In this document: positions 58,827 to 64,000 of the stretch, piece by piece | Numbering within the stretch: the first letter of the stretch is position 1 | Layout of the letters: each line of letters opens with the position of its first letter | Assembly (NCBI RefSeq): GCF_001708505.1 | Contig: NZ_CP015992.1 | Location: 3,038,001 to 3,102,000 of the forward strand | From: Pseudomonas sp. TCU-HL1 | Lineage (GTDB): Bacteria > Pseudomonadota > Gammaproteobacteria > Pseudomonadales > Pseudomonadaceae | DNA length: 64,000 nt | Direction: 5' to 3' | Notes under the pieces: generated by a model | What the model was told of the DNA's origin: nothing | Seen by the model: only the letters and a program-made list of their open reading frames with translations | Database searches by the model: none | Translations under genes and position numbers: made by a program

Positions 58827-59946
58827 AACCCAGCCAGGGCCGCCTTTCTGGCTGCTGGCTGAGCTGACCTACCGTTGCCCGCTGCAATGCCCGTACTGCT
58901 CCAACCCGCTGGACTTCGCGAAGCAGGGCGAAGAGCTGACCACCGCGCAGTGGATCGAGGTGTTCCGCCAGGCCCGTGAGCTGGGCGCTGCGCAACTGGG
59001 TTTTTCCGGTGGTGAGCCGTTGGTGCGCCAGGACCTGGAAGAGCTGATCCACGCCGCGCGGGAGATGGGCTATTACACCAACCTGATCACCTCTGGCATC
59101 GGCCTCACCGAAGCGCGCATTGCCGCCTTCAAGGAGGCCGGGCTGGACCATATCCAGGTCAGCTTCCAGGCTGCCGACGAGGAGGTGAACAACCTCCTTG
59201 CCGGTTCGCGCAAGGCCTTCGCCCAGAAGCTGGCGATGGCCCGCGCGGTGAAGGCGCACGGCTACCCGATGGTGTTGAACTTCGTCACCCACCGGCACAA
59301 CATCGACAGCATCGAGCGGATCATCGAGCTGTGCCTGGAACTGGAGGCGGACTTCGTCGAACTCGCCACCTGCCAGTTCTACGGCTGGGCCGAGCTGAAC
59401 CGCGCAGGGTTGTTGCCGACCCGCGAGCAACTGCAGCGCGCCGAGCGTATTACAAATGAGTACCGGGCGAAGCTGGCCGCCGAGAAGCACCCCTGCAAGC
59501 TGATCTTCGTCACTCCGGACTACTACGAGGAACGCCCCAAGGCTTGCATGAACGGCTGGGGCAACCTGTTCCTGGACATCACCCCGGACGGCACCGCCTT
59601 GCCGTGCCACAGTGCGCGCCAGTTGCCGGTGCAGTTCCCCAATGTGCGCGAGCACAGCCTGCGGCACATCTGGTACGAGTCCTTCGGCTTCAACCGCTTT
59701 CGTGGCTACGACTGGATGCCCGAACCGTGCCGCTCCTGTGACGAGAAGGAGAAGGACTTCGGCGGTTGCCGCTGCCAGGCCTTCCTGCTCACCGGGGATG
59801 CCAGCAATGCCGATCCGGTGTGCAGCAAGTCCGGTCACCACGGCAAGATACTGGCGGCGCGGGAAGAGGCAGAGCACGCGGCCACGGGCCTGGAACAGCT
59901 GACCTACCGCAATGAGCGTGCCTCCAGGATCATCTGCCGTGCCTGA
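58795..59946 (+). CDS. pqqE: PqqA peptide cyclase PqqE (radical SAM)
   Basis: A 383-residue radical SAM/SPASM enzyme that joins Glu and Tyr of PqqA. The SAM cluster motif CxxxCxxC is at Cys28, Cys32 and Cys35 (CPLQCPYC); the C-terminal Cys-rich SPASM region includes PCRSCDEKEKDFGGCRCQ. The ATG at 58795 is preceded by GAGGTG. Confidence 0.95.
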   Translation: MPSSGCNSKPETQPGPPFWLLAELTYRCPLQCPYCSNPLDFAKQGEELTTAQWIEVFRQARELGAAQLGFSGGEPLVRQDLEELIHAAREMGYYTNLITSGIGLTEARIAAFKEAGLDHIQVSFQAADEEVNNLLAGSRKAFAQKLAMARAVKAHGYPMVLNFVTHRHNIDSIERIIELCLELEADFVELATCQFYGWAELNRAGLLPTREQLQRAERITNEYRAKLAAEKHPCKLIFVTPDYYEERPKACMNGWGNLFLDITPDGTALPCHSARQLPVQFPNVREHSLRHIWYESFGFNRFRGYDWMPEPCRSCDEKEKDFGGCRCQAFLLTGDASNADPVCSKSGHHGKILAAREEAEHAATGLEQLTYRNERASRIICRA

Positions 59947-61753
59947 AACCCGTCCCTTCGGTTGCTGGGACAGTGACTGGAGTGCGGAGCGCGCGGCCTC
60001 GGCCAGCGGCGACTTTGCCGAATTGCGCTGCGGTCCGGCCGGGCTGTTCTGGAGCCTGTTCGACCCTGCCGATGGGCGCACCACCCTGTGGCGCTGGCAG
60101 GCGGGGGAGGCTTGCTGCCTGACGCCGGATGGTTTCTCCCTGCGCAGCCGCGTCTACGAATATGGCGGTGGCGCCTTCTGCCTGTTTGACGAGGGCGTGG
60201 TATTCGTCAACGAAACGGACCAGCAGCTCTACTACCAATCCCTGTCCTGTGCGCCAGTTACCCTGACTGACGCTTCCCACTGTCGCTATGGCGATCTCTG
60301 GGCGGGGGACCGGTCGGTGCTGGCTGTCGAGGAAGAGCAGGGGGTTCACCGCCTGGTTGCAATCAACCTGGACGGCCGGCGCCAGGTGCTCGCCGAGGGG
60401 GCCGACTTCTACGCCGCGCCGCGCATCAGTGCCGATGGTCTCAGCCTCGCCTGGATCGAGTGGAGTCGCCCGGCACAACCCTGGACGGAAACGCGCCTTT
60501 GCCTGAGACGGCGCCAGGGTATCGAGTGGGGGCCGGTCGAGACTGTCGCCGGCGGAACGGGTGGCGAATCGCTGCAGCAGCCGCATTTTGATGAACAGGG
60601 GCGGCTGTATTGCCTGAGTGATCGCGACGGCTGGTGGCAACCCTGGCGGCTTGAGGCGAAAAGGTTGCGCCCCCTGCCTGCCGTGCTGGCGGACCACGCT
60701 TCCGCGCCCTGGCAGCTGGGGGGCAGCCACTACCTGCCCGACGCTGGCTTGCGCACGTGGCTGGTCGACGGGCGAGGCTACCTGGCGGCCGATAACGGCG
60801 TGCCACTGGCCACCGATTACAGCCGCTTCCGCCAACTGGCGGCGGATCAGCGCACTTACTACTGCATCGCTGCCGGGCCGCAGAGTGCCAGCGCGGTGCT
60901 GGCCATCGATCGTGACTCGGGTGCCCTGCAGGTGCTGGCGGGCGGCAGCCCAGGGATGCCGACCGGGGACCTCTCGCGGCCGCAATCCGTGCGATTTGCG
61001 GTGGGCACCGGGGAATGGGCCCATGCCTTCTTCTACCCACCCTGCAATGTGCGCTACCTGGGGCCCCAGGACCAACGTCCGCCGCTGCTGGTGTTCTGTC
61101 ACGGCGGGCCGACGTCCGCCTGCCAGCCGGTGTTCGATTCGCGTATCCAGTTCTGGACCCAGCGTGGCTTCGCCGTGGCCGACCTGGATTACCGGGGCAG
61201 CAGCGGATATGGCCGCGCCTACCGCCAGCGCCTGGCCGGCGGCTGGGGGGCGCTGGATGTGGAGGATGCCAGGGCATTGCTGGCCGATCTCGCTGGGCGA
61301 GGTTGGGTGGACCCGGGCAGGGCGTTCATTCGCGGCGCCAGTGCCGGTGGGTTCACCACCTTGCTGGCCCTGGTGGGGGATACGCCCTTTCGCGGAGGCG
61401 CCAGCTATTACGGCGTCAGCGACCCACTGGTGTTGCGCGAGAAAACCCACAAGTTCGAAGCCGATTACCTCGACTGGCTGATCGGCGACCCCCTGCGGGA
61501 GGCCGAACGCTATCGGCAGCGCACGCCGCTGTTGCGGGCCGCAGAGATCGGCGCACCGGTGATCTTCTTCCAGGGCGGCCAGGACGCGGTGGTAGTGCCG
61601 GAGCAGACCGCTTCGATGGTAGCCGCCCTGCAGGCGGCGGGCCGGCAGGTGGAATGCCATGTCTATCCCGAGGAACGCCACGGCTTCCGCCAGGCTGCCA
61701 ACCTGGCTCATGCCCTGAACGCGGAGCTGGGTTTCTATCAACGGCTGTTGTAG
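59912..61753 (+). CDS. pqqH: S9 prolyl-oligopeptidase-type PqqH
   Basis: A 613-residue serine peptidase with an N-terminal beta-propeller (about 1-350) and a C-terminal alpha/beta hydrolase: nucleophile Ser477 (RGASAGGF), then GGQDAVV and ERHGF for the Asp and His. No signal peptide. It overlaps pqqE by 35 nt if started at 59912; GTG at 59939 is an alternative. It is P. aeruginosa PqqH (PA1990) by position and may trim the PqqA peptide. Confidence 0.87.
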   Translation: MSVPPGSSAVPETRPFGCWDSDWSAERAASASGDFAELRCGPAGLFWSLFDPADGRTTLWRWQAGEACCLTPDGFSLRSRVYEYGGGAFCLFDEGVVFVNETDQQLYYQSLSCAPVTLTDASHCRYGDLWAGDRSVLAVEEEQGVHRLVAINLDGRRQVLAEGADFYAAPRISADGLSLAWIEWSRPAQPWTETRLCLRRRQGIEWGPVETVAGGTGGESLQQPHFDEQGRLYCLSDRDGWWQPWRLEAKRLRPLPAVLADHASAPWQLGGSHYLPDAGLRTWLVDGRGYLAADNGVPLATDYSRFRQLAADQRTYYCIAAGPQSASAVLAIDRDSGALQVLAGGSPGMPTGDLSRPQSVRFAVGTGEWAHAFFYPPCNVRYLGPQDQRPPLLVFCHGGPTSACQPVFDSRIQFWTQRGFAVADLDYRGSSGYGRAYRQRLAGGWGALDVEDARALLADLAGRGWVDPGRAFIRGASAGGFTTLLALVGDTPFRGGASYYGVSDPLVLREKTHKFEADYLDWLIGDPLREAERYRQRTPLLRAAEIGAPVIFFQGGQDAVVVPEQTASMVAALQAAGRQVECHVYPEERHGFRQAANLAHALNAELGFYQRLL

Positions 61754-61845
61754 GGGCGAATTCATTCGCCAAGCAGGCCGAAGGTCTGCCAGAAGGCTTT
61801 TAAGGGGCAACTGCGCTGCCCTTTGGCGAATGAATTCGCCCCTAC
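61750..61845. repeat. REP pair (GGGGCGAATTCATTCGCC family)
   Basis: Left arm 61750-61773 and inverted right arm 61823-61845, directly over the pqqH stop codon. Same layout as 25510-25604. Confidence 0.85.
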
Positions 61846-61957
61846 AACGGAAACGGGGATGTGGTTGTAGGAAAGCTCCCAAGGTCTGATTGAAATACCC
61901 CGGGAATCCAGTAGGCTGGGTCCTATTCACCCCATAACTACAAGAAAGAGCTGTTTG

Positions 61958-63121
61958 ATGCCGCACGATATCAGCCTGCTGCGCAAGTTCGTTTCCCCCG
62001 AGATCATTTTCGGTGCCGGATGCCGGCACAATGTCGGCAATTACGCGAGTACCTTCGGCGCACGCAAGGTGCTGGTGGTGTCCGACCCCGGCGTGCAAGC
62101 CGCGGGCTGGGTCGCCGATGTGGAAGCCAGCCTCCAGGCCCAGGGCATCGACCATTGCCTGTACACCCGGGTATCGCCCAACCCCCGCGTGGAGGAGGTG
62201 ATGGAAGGGGCCGACTTCTACCGCACCATGGGGTGCAACGTGATCGTCGCCGTGGGTGGAGGCAGCCCCATGGACTGCGCCAAGGGCATTGGCATCGTCG
62301 TCGCCCATGGCCGCAACATCCTCGAGTTCGAAGGCGTGGACACCCTGACCGTGCCCAGCCCGCCGCTGATTCTGATCCCCACTACCGCCGGCACCTCGGC
62401 CGACGTGTCGCAGTTCGTGATCATTTCCAACCAGCAGGAACGGATGAAGTTCTCCATCGTCAGCAAGGCGGTGGTGCCCGATGTGTCGTTGATCGACCCG
62501 GAAACCACCCTGAGCATGGACCCGTTCCTCTCTGCCTGTACCGGCATCGACGCCCTGGTGCATGCCATCGAGGCCTTCGTTTCCACGGGGCACGGCCCGC
62601 TCACCGACCCCCATGCGCTGGAGGCCATGCGCCTGATCAACGGCAACCTGGTGGCGATGATTGCCAATCCCCAGGACATCGCCCTGCGCGAGAAAATCAT
62701 GCTCGGCAGCATGCAGGCCGGGCTGGCCTTCTCCAACGCCATTCTCGGCGCGGTGCATGCCATGTCCCACAGCCTGGGCGGCTTCCTCGACCTGCCTCAC
62801 GGCCTGTGCAACGCGGTACTGGTCGAGCACGTGGTGGCCTTCAACTACAGCGCCGCGCCGGAGCGTTTCAAGGTGATCGCCGAAACCTTCGGCATCGATT
62901 GCCGTGGCCTGACCCATAACCAGGTACGCCAGCGCCTGGTGGAACACCTGGTGACGCTCAAGCATGCCGTGGGCTTCCACGAGACCCTGAGCCTGCATGG
63001 CGTCGGCACATCCGACATTCCCTTCCTCTCGCGTCATGCCATGGACGACCCCTGCATCCTCACGAACCCGCGTGAATCCAGCCAGCGGGATGTCGAGGTG
63101 GTGTATGCCGAGGCCCTCTGA
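61958..63121 (+). CDS. ercA: Iron-containing alcohol dehydrogenase ErcA
   Basis: A 387-residue group III iron-dependent alcohol dehydrogenase; NAD-binding GGGSPMDCAKG and metal-ligand segments DALVHAIEAF and HAMSHSLGGFLDLPHG are present. In P. aeruginosa ErcA acts in regulation of ethanol oxidation rather than as the main enzyme. It overlaps ercS by 17 nt. Confidence 0.92.
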   Translation: MPHDISLLRKFVSPEIIFGAGCRHNVGNYASTFGARKVLVVSDPGVQAAGWVADVEASLQAQGIDHCLYTRVSPNPRVEEVMEGADFYRTMGCNVIVAVGGGSPMDCAKGIGIVVAHGRNILEFEGVDTLTVPSPPLILIPTTAGTSADVSQFVIISNQQERMKFSIVSKAVVPDVSLIDPETTLSMDPFLSACTGIDALVHAIEAFVSTGHGPLTDPHALEAMRLINGNLVAMIANPQDIALREKIMLGSMQAGLAFSNAILGAVHAMSHSLGGFLDLPHGLCNAVLVEHVVAFNYSAAPERFKVIAETFGIDCRGLTHNQVRQRLVEHLVTLKHAVGFHETLSLHGVGTSDIPFLSRHAMDDPCILTNPRESSQRDVEVVYAEAL

Positions 63122-64000
63122 CGACCCGCGCGACGCCCTGACGGGGCTGCTCGGCCTGGGCAGCCACTCGGCGCGCAAGAGCCATTACCCCGAGTTGCTG
63201 GCGCGCCTGGAGGAGCTGGAGGCCGAGCGCAACCGCTACCAGACCCTCAATGACGAACTGGAGCAACGCGTGCTGGACCGCACCCGCGAACTCCAGGCGC
63301 TGAACGAGCAGCTGCGCGAGGCGCGGGACGCCGCCGAGGCCGCCAACCTGAGCAAGGACAAGTACCTGGCCGCAGCCAGCCACGATCTGCTGCAACCGCT
63401 GAACGCTGCGCGCTTGCTGGTTTCCACCCTGCGCGAGCGCGCGCTGCCGGCGTCCGAGCAACAGCTGGTGGAGCGCACCCACCAGGCGCTGGAAGGGGCC
63501 GAGGACCTGCTGACCGACCTGTTGGATATTTCCAAGCTGGACCAGGCCGCGATCAAGCCGGACCTGGATGTCTACCAACTGGGCGAGGTGCTCGGCCCGC
63601 TGGCTTCGGAGTTCGAGAGCGTGGCCGATGCCGCAGGACTGGCGTTGCGGGTGCGCATTCCGCGTCTGTGCATCAGCACCGATTTCCGCCTGCTGACGCG
63701 CATCCTGCGCAACTTCCTCAGCAATGCCTGCCGCTACACCGAACGCGGACACATATTGCTCGGCGCCAGACGGCGCGGCGACCGCTTGCGGCTGGAGGTG
63801 TGGGACAGCGGGCGGGGGATTCCGGCGGACCAGTTGGAGGCGATCTTCCTCGAATTCAACCAGCTGGATGTGGGCCGCGCCGCCGAGCGCAAGGGCGTCG
63901 GCCTGGGCCTGGCCATCGTCGACCGCATCGCCAGCATGCTGGATTACCGGGTTCAGGTGCGCTCGCAACTGGGGCGTGGCTCGGTGTTCAGCATCGAGGT
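63105..64000 (+). CDS. ercS: Sensor histidine kinase ErcS (partial, runs off the window)
   Basis: The first 298 codons are present. A short coiled-coil start is followed directly by HisKA with His93 (AAASHDLLQPL) and most of the HATPase (GVGLGLAIVDRIA). There is no PAS segment, unlike the paralogue ErcS' whose kinase core it closely matches. A receiver domain is expected beyond the edge. Cytoplasmic, coupled to ercA by overlap. Confidence 0.88.
   Translation, partial: MPRPSDDPRDALTGLLGLGSHSARKSHYPELLARLEELEAERNRYQTLNDELEQRVLDRTRELQALNEQLREARDAAEAANLSKDKYLAAASHDLLQPLNAARLLVSTLRERALPASEQQLVERTHQALEGAEDLLTDLLDISKLDQAAIKPDLDVYQLGEVLGPLASEFESVADAAGLALRVRIPRLCISTDFRLLTRILRNFLSNACRYTERGHILLGARRRGDRLRLEVWDSGRGIPADQLEAIFLEFNQLDVGRAAERKGVGLGLAIVDRIASMLDYRVQVRSQLGRGSVFSIE

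Noticed and set aside
59930..63178. A 1082-codon minus-strand open frame opposite pqqH and ercA
   Set aside because: Shadow of two recognised genes; it also runs through a REP pair and has no recognisable domain.

Overview
The window is high-GC bacterial DNA with dense, strongly codon-biased genes. Gene content and order point to Pseudomonas: it carries a GcsR-type glycine cleavage locus and a complete exa/ped/pqq ethanol-oxidation island in an order I recognise from P. aeruginosa (PA1973-PA1992) and P. putida (ped cluster). The assignment to genus is inference from gene families and synteny; no 16S gene is present.

Left part (1-8.3 kb). A PotA-like ABC ATPase, a LysR regulator, an M20 amidohydrolase, a YtcJ-type amidohydrolase and a CobW GTPase form a small catabolic locus. 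The ATPase and the amidohydrolase are preceded by a 53-bp sequence that matches at 43 positions and sits exactly 64 nt before each start codon, so they probably share one promoter/operator. A secreted protein made of seven 13-residue repeats follows.

8.3-11.8 kb: an SCO-like copper protein, a Tat-exported multicopper oxidase and a lipoprotein. A second, larger pair (an SCO-cytochrome c fusion plus a multicopper oxidase) lies at 33.1-36.4 kb.

11.9-20.1 kb: the glycine cleavage and serine deaminase operon gcvH-gcvP-sdaA-gcvT (minus strand). A sigma-54 promoter, three GcsR-like 18-bp sites and the enhancer-binding regulator gcsR lie upstream. glyA, often part of this operon, is absent.

21.5-64 kb: the PQQ/alcohol island. 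It contains pqqF; a porin; a FIST protein overlapping the hybrid kinase ErcS'; a RAYT transposase with REPs; an EamA transporter; the regulator ErbR/AgmR; a CXXCW protein; the PedA1/A2/B/C-type ABC system; the EraS/EraR (PedS2/PedR2) two-component system; a pentapeptide protein; a calcium-type PQQ alcohol dehydrogenase (WDFS motif) with its cytochrome c; periplasmic accessory proteins (MoxJ-like binding protein, SoxYZ-like carrier, metallo-hydrolase); a lanthanide-type PQQ alcohol dehydrogenase (WDFD motif); a chemoreceptor; the aldehyde dehydrogenase exaC; pqqABCDE; a pqqH peptidase; ercA; and the start of ercS. Together they would oxidise alcohols in the periplasm with either metal, pass electrons to cytochrome c, oxidise the aldehyde, make PQQ, and sense substrate and metal.

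The most interesting undescribed signals are: (i) a box, TACCAA-N3-A-N2-AG, found at eight places across this island; (ii) two paralogous 44- and 51-residue peptides (KHLLLPLL core), each about 75 nt downstream of an identical copy of that box; (iii) the 53-bp duplicated control element at the left end; and (iv) the seven-repeat secreted protein. Several REP families (paired inverted copies) and a 143-bp MITE-like palindrome are scattered between genes, and in two cases inside operons.
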